Assembly (NCBI RefSeq): GCF_000002235.5
Contig: NW_022145596.1
Span: forward strand, 2,508,852 to 2,572,851
DNA from: Strongylocentrotus purpuratus
Lineage: Eukaryota; Echinodermata; Echinoidea; Camarodonta; Strongylocentrotidae
Reading direction: 5' to 3'
Length of the DNA: 64,000 bases
In this document: in pieces, positions 14,001-24,674 of the stretch
Position numbering within the stretch: position 1 is the stretch's first letter
Layout of the letters: every line of letters starts with the position of its first letter
Translations under genes and position numbers: made by a program
Notes under the pieces: generated by a model
Told to the model about the DNA's origin: nothing
The model's input: only the letters and a program-made list of their open reading frames with translations
Databases searched by the model: none

Positions 14001-14639
14001 CGAAGAAAGAATAGCAAGAACAGCCAAAGATTTTAACCTGAAATATATTGATATTATCTTTAATCCATGCATGTCCCAGGGGTTGTCTGGCTCTGTTTGT
14101 ACATGGAAATAATGTCAAGTCGATCCCAATAAGAATGACAATCAATTTAACAAATCGGAAATGGAAGGTCATTTTGGACATCCCTCTACATGCCCAATCA
14201 AACAAAAGGAAGCACGCGATTGTGATTTCAAAATCTAACTATGATTTTTGTGTCTTTGCCAAGAAAAAACAGTGTCTGGAAAATATCTATGACAGATCTG
14301 AACACTTATTATTGTGTGTCAATCTGTTTGATAGAAAATATTTTGTCCCAATGAAAATAATTATAAGTAATGAAGAAATAAAACATAGACAGAAAACATC
14401 TTAGGGGCTATAATGTACTGTTGTAAAAATGCCAATTGTTGTTGTTCTTTTGATTGTGTTTGGTTTGAGCATTTCTAAAATTTATTAGATATTCAGAATT
14501 ATCAGAATCTATCATAGATTTAATGAATTACTGACAATAAAGATTTAATGAATTGCTAATGAATACTTTATTTCTATTTCAAAGTATCATTTCATTTTTT
14601 ATTGTAATCCTTAAAAATAATACAACTGTTTACCTAATA

Positions 14640-15105
14640 ATAATTTAATCATTACCATCATCTTCACCATAACCAACATTATCATCATTGCAATACTATC
14701 ATCATTATCATCATCGTTTTCTTCTTCATCGTCATCATTACTGTTATAACCATTGCATCATTATCATCATCATCTTCAACGTCGTCACCATCATAGTCCC
14801 CGTCATCGAAATCACCATCGTTACCATCATCGTCACTGTCACCATTATCATCGTTATACTCACCGTCACCGCCACCATCATCGTCGCCATCATCATCGTT
14901 ATCCTCACCGTCACCATCATCATCGTTATCGTCATTGTCACCATCATCATCGTTATCATCACCGTCGTCACCATCATCATCGTTATCATCACCGTCACCA
15001 TCACCATCATCATCGTTACCATCACCGTCACCACCATCATCTTCACCATCATCGTCACGGTTATCGTAATATCACAGTCATCATCATCATCATTATTACA
15101 ACACC
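14640..15105 (+). repeat. (ATC)n-type triplet tract
   Basis: About 460 bp of CAT/ATC/ACC triplets with variant CG-containing units (CATCGTTATC, CACCGTCACC). Because the period is three, several frames on both strands are open (Ile/Val/Thr, His/Arg, Met/Val) and none is coding. Confidence 0.9.
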
Positions 15106-16845
15106 TGTCTGCGTCAGAATCATACTTTTTGTTCAGTTTTCTCAACTACCTTCTTGGTCTCAATAAAACCTTTCATTCCTTTACCTAATGCTACATTTGT
15201 CAAAATAAGAAATATAAAAAGTAAAAAAGTGAGTAGTAATAACCATGTTATGACAAAATCTTTGCTTTTCTCGTCTGCTATCCAAAAAATAACAAAAGCA
15301 TCCAAAATGAATGACCTCCAAATGCAACCTTATCATCACTTATTGATTGTTATAAACACTTTCTAATAGTCAGTGGAATAGGATTTTATAAAATGTTGAT
15401 TTGTCATGCCTTAAAATTATACTTATCCTGCTATTTTATTTTCTCGGAGTACAAGTCAAATAATTTTCATTTCATTTTCACATTTAGTTGCTATTGTTTT
15501 TTCTCCAACGTTCGATGCAAAGGCACGAAATGACAATTTCATGAAGAATTTTTTTTTTGAATATAAACATTTTGTTTTATTATAGGCCTTGTAGACCTTG
15601 TTTAATCTAAAACAACTACAATTTCTAGTTTGGTGAAAACGAAATAAAACATATCATATCCAAGTGCCATTGCTGATTACATCATTGTAGACGGTTAAAA
15701 ACTAACATGATATTACTCTATAAATTACGATTATAAAAATAAATGTACAAAATAAAATCATACATTATGATTCTGACATATTAGCAACGCTTTATCTGCA
15801 TGTATCATTATATTACCCTGTTTGAGAGCGCTTGTATTGACAATTGTTGATCTAATTAAAAGGAAAAAAGAAATCTGAATGTTCATTGATTTATATAAAA
15901 AGATTCGTAAAGGTCTTCGGATGGCACGGAGTACCATCAAAGGGATTTCAGTTAACTTTGACAGAAGTGAATTGTGAAAATAATGGTATTCGACTAACTT
16001 GGAGTAAACCTTGCAATTTGGATCAAATGTTTCATCAACAAGTTATGATACAGGGACCCATTTATGCTCAAAATATTCACATGGTTTCTCTAGAGAAAAC
16101 GGTGTCGTGCTATATTAAACTATTTATATGTATTTACCTTCAGGGTGAAAATTGATGTTCATTTAATTTTCAAGATCAGCAAAGTAGTGTTATTGGACCC
16201 CAAAATAGCTTCCTATTCCTCTGTCGGTCCTTCGATTTGAAAAAAAAGTATGCAAAGTTATCTCGGCTCGAAGAATGTCAAGTCATACGAGTGCCTCAAA
16301 GACCTCCAGACATTGCGAGACTTCATTAGTCTCATTAAAAACACCCCCCCCCCCAAAAAAAAAAGAAGGAAGGAAACTAGCACAAACATGGCAAACTAAC
16401 GTTGTATGTACTATGTGTACATTTTCAAAAGTCCAATAGCCAGCCATATTAACGTTTGGGAGACATCCATCAATAGAGTTTTTGTTTTAAACATAGAAGT
16501 CAGATAACCCATTACGTGAATATGCTATAAATTATCAGGGTCTTTGTTAGATACACTCCATAACAATTTAAAAAATAGAAGATTGATTAATATTATATGC
16601 AAGTTATATAGAAAATGGGTCATAAAATTGACGAAAAAAAGAAAGAAAATTGCATCCCATCCTCTCACTTTAACTAAGGTTCATGTTCATGTCCGTTTGA
16701 TTATAAAAAGTCATGACGATTGTCCTTGAGGATCGTTTCTGGTAAATCTTGCGGTGTACTGTGCGTGTTTGGGATATCATGATGGTAATCGTCATGGTTC
16801 CTCTCCCATCGTCTCCATCATCGATGACCAATTCATATTGAACCA

Positions 16846-17946
16846 CTAAGCCAATCCTTCACAACGGAGGGGACCAAGTTCGAGGAAACCCTTTTCTTTT
16901 TTACCGCCTGTATCACCCAATCGCACATCACTAACCGGAAGGTATTGTTTATCCATAATGAACCCTTCATCAGAAGACTGCTTGTTAGCATCGCAGTTAC
17001 AAGGCCGTTGTGGGTTTACACATCTCCGTCTTACTCCACAAGCACACATACTGCTATTGAATGGTGCACCTCCCCAACTCTCCACGCGGTCACCATCAAT
17101 GGTTTCCCACCACCCATAGGTTGTCCCTGTCTCGAGTGACCGCTGCATAAGAACCGATCCTTGGCACCTGTAGGCGATGAACTGCTCACATGACCTTGAC
17201 GCTGCGGTCATCGCCTTCAGTTGTTTCTTATTGGCCTCGTATACAGGTTTGAGACTAAACGAGCCCGGGTCCTCATGACCGCTGACCAAGATCTCCTTGT
17301 CCGCTTCATTCAAAGCTGAATGACCTATCACGGTATAGACCGTCTGGGTACCGTCAAGGCGTCTGCTTTTCTCACAAACAACGTTCACCAGATCATTGTC
17401 ATTTAATGGATCTACGGAATACATTGGTATATCAGGTAAAAGGTATCCCATTTGGTGGATCTCTGCACATGTCTTAGCGTAGGGTGGACGCGTTGGTGGT
17501 TCAGGGGCTAAGGTGGTTTTGGGTCGTCTTGGGGGTGCCCATGTTGGTGGACGTGGTGCCGCGGCCGTTACACGTCCAACCGGAAGCTCACGGGGAAAAG
17601 CCGTTGCGCGTGACGCCTGGGGCGGTTTTCGTCGATTGTATTCAGGGCGACGCTGCGGATCAGGGCGATAAAGTGACGTTGGTCGGACGAAGCCTGGTAT
17701 GGCAGGGGCGTTACTGCCGTCGATTCCTAGGGCTCGTTCTGCTTGCAACAGACGATTTTCAATTTGCTTCAGTTTTTCAAAGGCGGTAGTAAGCTGTCTC
17801 TCTTGAGAGAAATGGAAATAATCGAACAGTTCATAGATTACCTGATTCTGCATATCTGCTATATCCTGTACTGTGTATGTTTGCCCCTTCACGATACTCA
17901 TCACCACTGCACACAGCAGTACACGAAGCATTTGCGGCTTTGCCAT
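16846..17946 (-). CDS. Secreted Caspr-like (fibrinogen-like) protein, paralogue 1
   Basis: Intact single-exon frame of 366 aa. The ATG at 17944-17946 is chosen because it has a strong context (A at -3, G at +4) and opens directly into a signal peptide (about residues 1-21, cleavage near KG|Q). The frame stays open upstream, but only with a TTG and no ATG. Mature parts in order: a helical, probably coiled-coil segment (about 24-75, beginning TYTVQDIADMQNQ); a Pro/Arg/Ala-rich linker (about 84-156); and a C-terminal domain (about 157-366) with ten cysteines at 160, 191, 253, 261, 301, 303, 309, 316, 318 and 362. The motifs VESWGGAP, CACG, CNCDA, LPVSDVRLGDT and LGPLRC match the fibrinogen-like region of contactin-associated proteins as I recall it. 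There is one N-glycosylation sequon (N297). No transmembrane segment follows, so it is probably extracellular and may form oligomers. The ligand is unknown. No AATAAA is seen in the first 300 bp downstream. The gene call is firm; the family assignment is by eye. Confidence 0.9.
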   Translation of the reverse strand: MAKPQMLRVLLCAVVMSIVKGQTYTVQDIADMQNQVIYELFDYFHFSQERQLTTAFEKLKQIENRLLQAERALGIDGSNAPAIPGFVRPTSLYRPDPQRRPEYNRRKPPQASRATAFPRELPVGRVTAAAPRPPTWAPPRRPKTTLAPEPPTRPPYAKTCAEIHQMGYLLPDIPMYSVDPLNDNDLVNVVCEKSRRLDGTQTVYTVIGHSALNEADKEILVSGHEDPGSFSLKPVYEANKKQLKAMTAASRSCEQFIAYRCQGSVLMQRSLETGTTYGWWETIDGDRVESWGGAPFNSSMCACGVRRRCVNPQRPCNCDANKQSSDEGFIMDKQYLPVSDVRLGDTGGKKEKGFLELGPLRCEGLA

Positions 17947-18210
17947 GCTGACTATCGCAGTCGGCTTCGATAGAAACGAATTACAGTTCGACGTCGATCT
18001 TCTCTCTATCAACTCCCTTGCAATCCCTTGACCATCACTTTAACCATATCATATTCAGAGTGATGATAGCTTAAAGTTCGATGCGAATGTGATAGCGTTT
18101 TTCTCACACAGGCGAAAATTAGATCTCCATTTAAAAAAGCAGCAGGAAAAGTTTTGCGTGCAGTGAACAGACCTCTTTCCCTCTCTGCAGCTAGCTAACT
18201 CAATCGAGGC

Positions 18211-18405
18211 GCCGGAAACTTAGTACGTCTAGACCAATCAAAGCGTGGGATAGATGGAGGCATCCGCCGAGATACAAGAGTCCTTTGCTATGATTGGTGG
18301 AAAGAAGTCTGATCTTTGATAAACATGCCACTTTCAATGCCGCGCGTCCCTGGCAAATTTCCCAATTAATTATCCGCGAGATCGTCACCGGGTAATGAGA
18401 CAAAT
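18211..18405 (-). promoter_or_regulatory. Conserved upstream block of paralogue 1 with facing CCAAT boxes
   Basis: On the plus strand this block holds, in order: CGGAAA (18213-18218), CGTCT, CCAATCA (18234-18240), TGATTGG (18291-18297), CTGGCAAATT (18350-18359), and then an AATTAATTA segment followed by GGGTAATGAGA. The same elements occur in the same order upstream of the 26573-27754 gene. The CCAAT box and its inverse lie 57 bp apart, against 56 bp at the paralogue. CCAATCA fits NF-Y and the TAAT-rich part fits homeodomain factors, both from general knowledge. It lies about 265-460 bp from the start codon. No clear TATA box was found, so the transcription start is not placed. Confidence 0.55.
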
Positions 18406-18967
18406 TATGTTCTCCGTGTGACTGGCATTCCAAGGGGAGGGGGACATCGAGAAGATCTTAACGACTTTAAAGGACGTTCCCTGTTTGAAATCGAATTTGA
18501 TTATCACAAACCGTGTCGGGACTGTGTGGTCAACACGGACATCGGTATGCGACATAATTATATTCATAGCATTTCAGGGCTTGTGTATTACTGACTGTTA
18601 ATGAGTATTACGTCGCCTAATGAATATTGTCGAAGGCAATTAATCTCGCGCCTCGGCTAAAGGTTACAGATGATGAAAGGAGGTACAGAGACAAAGCGAA
18701 CTTAAACTCTAGAGTCAACTGACATAAGTATACGTATGTAATATTTATTGCAGACTACACCTGCTCAAACAGTAAGCTTATGAGATTTAATTGTTTGATG
18801 ACCGGTTTTTCCTTTTCTTTATGTATTTAGAAAACTTCACTAATTTTAAAGAAAATGCTTCAAAGTTACGAAAATATTCAAATGTAAACTGGCAGGTGTG
18901 AAGTACAAATATTGAATGTTTATACTGTGACTTAACAAATAATATTTGTACAACGTGTGAAGGCTTT

Positions 18968-19024
18968 TCTCTCACTCTCTCTCTCTCTCTCTCTCTCTCC
19001 CTCTCCCTCTCTCCCTCTCTCTCT

Positions 19025-19062
<38 letters not shown>

Positions 19063-19078
19063 CACTCTCACTCTTTCT
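18968..19078 (+). repeat. (CT)n microsatellite
   Basis: About 110 bp of CT with CCCT interruptions; open frames are repeat translations. Confidence 0.9.
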
Positions 19079-19959
19079 CCAGCCCCCCTTAGATTTAACT
19101 CTCGTTCTCTCCCTCTGTCCCTGGTTTCTCTTATTATTGTTGAAAAAGTTCATGTTTTAAAAAGAAATTACCCAACATTAATGATGAAGGCCTAGACTGC
19201 TTACGTTGCAAAAGTTAAACGCAGCAATTGAGCTCAATCAAAGAGCGATTATAGCGTCTGCAAACGAGCCGATAATTGAGGAAAAATTAGTCATAGTGGG
19301 CAACATGATGAGGAAGCATGCAGCCTTTACCCTCACCTCACGTCACAACAACTTTCCATCAAGAAAAACCTCATGATCGTCAGCTTCTTGAGTGCTGAGA
19401 CGTGACACAATACCAAGCCAATATCCTCTTACATTTTAACACAAGAAATAAAAAGGAGAAATATCATCTCACTGGCAAGGCTTCGGATGATCAGCAAAAG
19501 GTCATGAATTAAAGTTTGATAGATCAAGGGTAAAACGATAAGATTCTTTGAAATTGTGCCATTCAATTGACGATTCTTACTAAATGATAATAATTTCAAA
19601 TTGAGTTGTATCCTCCTGGATGGTGGTTCGATGTTTTTCCTAGTCTTTAAACGTTCGTCATTTATCAACATTTCAGGATTGTATTTAATTTGCTTCAGGA
19701 GAAATATCTCCAACTTTCATTTAAAAACTAGCTGGTTATCACAAACTATGAATTATTGTTTTCAGAAGATATTAAACTGTCTGATTCTCTCACAAACTTT
19801 TAATTAATGTTTTTTCCTCTTTTCACCTTCGATTCATGGTAACGTTAGAGACGATCTTGCACCCTTTCATGCCTGCTACTGAACTGCAATATTATGTGAG
19901 CTATTGCTTATTTTCGAAGTATAAACGTAGAGGACCGCAGCCTCCACCCCAAGAATGTT

Positions 19960-20160
19960 GAAACTATATCAATATTTGGACTGCAACCTTCAGACCCCCT
20001 CCCTTCGTGAATTTAAAACTACCAATATTCGGAATGCCGCCTTTAGACCCCCTCTCGATAATGTTAAAAATACCAATATTCGGACTCAGCCTTCAGACCT
20101 CCACCCCCCCCCCCCCCCCACCCACCCTCGAGACTTGTGAAACTACCAATATTCGTACAA
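19960..20160 (+). repeat. Degenerate ~60-bp tandem repeat
   Basis: Four successive segments carry an ATTTAAAACTA- or TGAAACTA-like start, then CCAATATTCGG (or ATCAATATTTGG), then CCTTCAGACC plus a pyrimidine-rich stretch. Unit length varies, partly through a C-run at 20105-20120. Confidence 0.7.
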
Positions 20161-20314
20161 CCGTCACCTCATTATTGCGCAGCGAGGTTGAGTCTTTCTT
20201 TAATTGTTACTTTGTATCTGATTGGCCGTGTGAAAGTTTCATATAAGGCTATAACATGAATGTAGAGTCTGGAAACAGGTATGTCTATATTCAGGCATGA
20301 AAGGTTCGTCCCCT

Positions 20315-20815
20315 TTAAAAATACTGTGCCCGAATGCCAAAACACTTAAGTTCAAGATCCACTAGCGCACCTCTTAAATCATCAAACTGCATCTTCTTCC
20401 TAGAAGCCTTACTCTGGCATGACATGCTTTTGGTATCTATCTCCACCACACTCCTTCCTGTTTTCATTATAGGGACCTCTAGATCTTTGCGATATCCACT
20501 GGAATGAATGTTTAGACGTGTCATTTTAAATAAGAAGCCGCGGTGAGCTTCATGATTTCGTGCTTTTTTGCCCCCAATCACGACCATCAAATAATATCCG
20601 ACAGCTGATCTGATGATACCCGTCGGGCAGTGCCGGTTAATCGGTTCATCATAAATATTAATGACAATACAAAATGTATAATTATCGAGCGAATGGCTAT
20701 CGGAAAACGTATTGTAAGTATTGAAAATGTGATTATTGTCGTGATACGAATAAACGACATAATTGCAAGATTCCTGTTTTTTTAGTTTTCGTGTTGAAAT
20801 CTCTTTGTTTATTGA
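20315..20815 (-). CDS. Possible partial or terminal exon, CUB-like
   Basis: The minus strand has a 166-codon open frame from just after a stop (20816-20818) to a TAA at 20315-20317. It has no early ATG; the first is at 20587. A possible acceptor (CAG) sits at 20774-20776 but lacks a pyrimidine tract. The product has ordinary protein-like composition. Near its middle, a short acidic INIYDEP segment, then a Cys, IIRSA, YLMVV and finally HRGFLFK follow the order of the second half of CUB domains. Cysteine spacing is only partly right and the N-terminal half is not recognisable. It could be the last exon of a minus-strand gene whose other exons lie above 20.8 kb, a decayed gene copy, or a chance frame. 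Identification is tentative. Confidence 0.3.
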   Translation of the reverse strand, partial: SINKEISTRKLKKQESCNYVVYSYHDNNHIFNTYNTFSDSHSLDNYTFCIVINIYDEPINRHCPTGIIRSAVGYYLMVVIGGKKARNHEAHRGFLFKMTRLNIHSSGYRKDLEVPIMKTGRSVVEIDTKSMSCQSKASRKKMQFDDLRGALVDLELKCFGIRAQYF

Positions 20816-21164
20816 TCATAAATAATTGTTGGCCTCGTGTGAAGAGTAAAAAGATATCAGATGGCAGCTGATGATCAACCAATCGCATGATAAGGTTTTT
20901 ATTAGTCTTTTTTTTGGAGGGAAGCCCGACACCTCCAATATTAAAAAAAACAACATGTTAATCAAATTTTTGGTAGTGGTTCCATTGTCCAAATGTTTAA
21001 CATTTATTTGTTTAAATGTATGTATCCTTTGTCAATGAATCATCAGCAATTTAGATAAATCAAATACAATTTTACATTAACGTATATCAACTCAAAATGA
21101 GAATGAGAAATTGTATTGTAATAGATTGACACTACCATGACCATGACTATCTCCATGCGATGTC

Positions 21165-21261
21165 GAAAGAGAGAGACACATGTGACGAAACAAGAGGGGA
21201 AGAAGGGTGAAAATGTGTAGAAAGATAGATAACTAGATGGATAGATGATAGATAAATAGAT

Positions 21262-21302
<41 letters not shown>

Positions 21303-21600
21303 TGAAAGAAAGATATACAGAGAGAACGGGAGGAGAGAGAGGGTAAGAGAGAGGGTGAGAGAGAAAGGAGGGATGAGGAATATCAATCTTATTTTTCTAA
21401 CCTTACAGGCTCAGAAAGGATAGAAGAGAGAGAAAGAGAGAGAAAGAAGAACAGAGTGAGACAGAGAGAGAAACAGAGAAAGAGACAGAGAAAGAGAGAG
21501 AGAGAGAGCGAGAGAGAAGGGGAGAGAGAGAGAAAGAGACAGAGACAAGATGAGAGAGTGGAACAGAGACAGAGGAGACGATAGTATGGAGAGGGGAGGG
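21165..21600 (+). repeat. (GA)n-rich tract
   Basis: Two purine-rich blocks (about 21260-21375 and 21420-21600) with GATA-type repeats at 21225-21262. Confidence 0.85.
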
Positions 21601-22149
21601 GTAATAATTTCGTAATCGCTTGTCTTTCAACTTCTAAATTGACCCCTTCCTTATTGCTTCGTTCTCCTCGTCTTTTCATCATAAAACAAATTAAAGGCGG
21701 AAAGGCCTTCAGAGGTCAAGAGAAATAATATCATCTTCAAAAACATGATTAAAGATTACAAAAACAGTGTTTAAATAAAGGTTCATATAGATAAATCATT
21801 AATCTACAAAGATTTGTGGAAGATATAGCGAAGTGGCACAATATTTTTGTTTTCAATTACAAAAGAAATTTGACATTGTTATCATGAATCATAATTATTT
21901 ACCCCATAATTAAAAAAAAAAAAAATAGTTAGATAAACTGATTGAGGGTGTGAAGGTAACTTGTTTTTTTTTCTTCTTCAATTTTAGTTTCAATTCTTTA
22001 ACGTCTCGTTTGTTTGCGCGACCTAAGTTGGAATCAGAGCATTACCAGGTATACGAACATACCAATTGAAATGGAACCGCCTAATATTATTGACGATTTG
22101 ATTGGAATGGCGTGCTACAGAAAATGAGAATTGCAATGAATTGACGATA

Positions 22150-22240
22150 TTTATCGGGGGTTGGATTTGTTAGGCACATCGTTGGATCGTTGTATTGAGT
22201 GCTATATAAAAAACCGGATTATTATTATTATTATTAATCT
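22150..22240 (+). mobile_element. SINE 3' tail remnant
   Basis: TTGTATTGAGTGCTATATAA followed by ACCGG and (ATT)n matches the tail pattern of the SINE at 34.5 kb (AAGCACTATAATAAA plus a TTATTATT-type tail). No recognisable body lies upstream. Confidence 0.4.
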
Positions 22241-22363
22241 ACAATTTTGCTTGTCCAAAGCTAAAAAGTGAACGTTTAAAATGAGGCTTTCCGACTTTAA
22301 ATTTCAGCAAGGATTTTCGGCATCACCTTTTGGTTCACCGTGGCGTTGACATTCAGACGATCA

Positions 22364-22378
22364 CGTTGCTAGGCAACG
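22364..22378. promoter_or_regulatory. RFX X-box-like palindrome
   Basis: CGTTGCTAGGCAACG is close to the RFX consensus, two GYAAC half-sites in inverted orientation with a one-base spacer. It stands in a short GC-richer stretch (22315-22395). An ATG at 22391 opens a 29-codon frame only. No gene is evident next to it, so the role is unknown. Confidence 0.35.
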
Positions 22379-22831
22379 CAGCTACGCATAAAGATGAGGA
22401 GAGGAAATCAGTACAATTGTTTACAAGGAGTGGGTGATTCACTAGAAATGCGACGTACGTTACAGACAGGATGTTTACTGTAGATTCTACCACACTAACA
22501 TCATTTTCTCATTTGCGGTTTGTGATTGCAATCCTCCATAAATCGAATTGAATCCGAGACGTTGATAAATTAAAAAAAAATAGAATACCGAATACGAAAA
22601 ATACTAAGTATATAAATTAAATATTTGAATAAGAAGTTGATAAACGCACACAGATTAGTAGTTATTTGGATCTAGCATATTCCTTTCAATATCCCTCATT
22701 GAACAGTTAAATGGATCGACGGGGCACTTGTAACTTGTTGTATATTATCTATGAACAAATGATTCTTTAAAAAAACAGTTATTCTTTGGAAAGGAAGTGT
22801 TATTACTTCATTGCTTTTTCAGCTGATAGTA

Positions 22832-23002
22832 CAATCAAACCTGTCTATAGTGACCGCCCAAGGGAAACACAAAAAGTGGCTTTTGTAGACAGGTTCCTTT
22901 TGTACATGATTCAATGAGAAACCATTTTCAAGGGGAAAAAAATGTGGCCAATGTAGACAAGTGGTCTTTGTAGACAGATGGTCACTAAAGCAGGTTTGAC
23001 TG
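22832..23002. mobile_element. Short MITE flanked by TA
   Basis: The termini are inverted repeats of about 24 bp: the left end begins CAATCAAACCTG and the right end, in reverse complement, begins CAGTCAAACCTG; both continue to AGTGACC. TA dinucleotides flank both ends (22830-22831 and 23003-23004), as for Tc1/mariner/pogo-type elements. At 171 bp it is non-autonomous. Confidence 0.7.
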
Positions 23003-23969
23003 TAAACAGCTAATACATACTTGAGAAGCTTCCGATATGAGATTCACTTGCTTTATGACACTTCAGACATATGCGAGATTCATTTGTATCTTTGATTTGT
23101 CATTTGATTTTGATTACGATGTTTTTTTTTAATGATTTCTTGTATTCCGTTTATTCAAATATCTGATTATAATTCGAAAATATGATTTTTCTATCAATGA
23201 TTGATTGCAATTGATTTGAAAGTTATAAGGACCATACACTTGTTATAGATGACTTGAATAATTCGCTGGATGACGGTGCAGCAAATGACAGCTAGACATT
23301 ATTAGTGATTATTATTACTGTGTGATTGAATACATGCTGAAACCTTGGAGAGATTGAAAGACGTTCAAGAAAGGAAAGAACCCAAAGGAGAGGAGAGGAA
23401 GGGAAGATTTCCTGGAGGAATTCTGTCTTATGTCGGATTGTGACTAACGTCCTTTCTTTATCATGAGGTCATAAATGTATCTGATTTTATCTTTAAGCCG
23501 ACCTAGCTCTTCTGGACATTATATGCCCTGTTTTCTTAAATCTGAGATAATTGTCCCAACTTTAACAAAGAACACTCGTCAAAAACATTGGGAGTGTGGG
23601 GGTGATTAATAAAAGGATATGGGAAAGAGAAACCGTAAAATTCGATTCCCAGATGAAATAAAGGTGGAAACAAAATACACCGCTAAGTTCTGACTAATGT
23701 TCCGATGACAGTTTTCTCACTCGGTGACCGAACAATCAATGACATATCTATGCGTATAGTGAAGCAGGTGAATGCCCCCCCCCCCCATTTGAAGAACAGT
23801 CAATACACATTCCAACAGATCTTTAAAAGCACCCCGACCCGGCCAGCCACCAGACACTATATGCGTCCTCCCGCCCCTTAATTGAAAATGAACAAATATA
23901 TGCAAAGGAGTCCCAACCCCTGTCTATCTACTTCTTCTTTACATGCCACTGTTACTTTGACCACTGCGT

Positions 23970-24179
23970 TTTGCAAATAATGATTATCATCATCATTATC
24001 ATCTTCTTCACCGTCATCATCATCAACGTCGTCATCACTACCATCGTCATCATTATTACTATCTTTATCGCCATCATTATCATCATTATCTTCTTTACCA
24101 TTATCGACACCATCATTATCCCCTCATTAGCTTTTTCTCTCCCTCTCCCTCTCTCTCTCTCTCTCTGTCTCTCTCTCTA

Positions 24180-24216
<37 letters not shown>

Positions 24217-24460
24217 CTATCTCTCTCTCACTCTCTGTCTCAAAAACACTCTCTCTCTCAACCGATATTCTATAGCTCTTTCTCTTCCTGTCACTCCCTC
24301 TTCTTTCTTCACCCTACTTTCTTATACACACCCTCCTGTATGATACAGCGCCTATCTCTACCTAACCATCCCTCTTCCTCTTCCCCTTCTCCTGTTTTCC
24401 CCGGCCTGCACCTGTTTACATCCTCCCCCTATCATCTAGATACCCCTCCTTGTCAACCAT
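23970..24460 (+). repeat. (ATC)n followed by (CT)n tract
   Basis: Triplet ATC-type sequence to about 24125 switches to pyrimidine CT repeats (24130-24260) and a further C/T-rich tail. The 163-codon frame through it is Ile/Ser/Leu low complexity. Confidence 0.9.
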
Positions 24461-24537
24461 GATGGGCTGATCAACAGTGGCCTAGCTATACGGGGAGGGC
24501 ATGGAAATCGTGCCCCAAATCAAAATTAAAGGGTGAA

Positions 24538-24603
24538 AAGGGAAGAAGAAGTGGAAGAAGAAGAAGAAAAAAAAAAAATGATGAAGAAGAAGAAAGAGAG
24601 AGA

Positions 24604-24670
<67 letters not shown>
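24538..24670 (+). repeat. GAA and (GA)n tract
   Basis: GAA-rich start, then almost pure (GA)n at 24594-24668. Confidence 0.9.

Positions 24671-24674
<4 letters not shown>

Larger units (their letters stand above)
9188..16845. other. Intergenic, microsatellite-rich
   Basis: Besides the listed polypurine and triplet tracts, a (AATG)n tail-like stretch (10047-10070) could be a LINE 3' end. The plus-strand frame at 15886-16155 contains LTLTEVNCENNGIRLTWSKP, which recalls the first strands of a fibronectin type III domain but has no convincing splice sites. No AATAAA marks an end for the minus-strand gene within 16550-16845. Confidence 0.55.

Noticed and set aside
13560-14205. Long minus-strand Ser/Leu/Phe frames
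   Set aside because: GAA-type polypurine tract; no domain and no splice or start support.
14688-15188. 166- and 137-codon frames on both strands
   Set aside because: Triplet (ATC)n repeat keeps multiple frames open; products are Ile/Val or His/Arg runs.
15886-16155. Fibronectin type III-like frame on the plus strand
   Set aside because: Only the first two strands look like FN3; the rest does not continue the fold and splice sites are weak.
23971-24462. 163-codon plus-strand frame
   Set aside because: (ATC)n joined to (CT)n; low complexity throughout.
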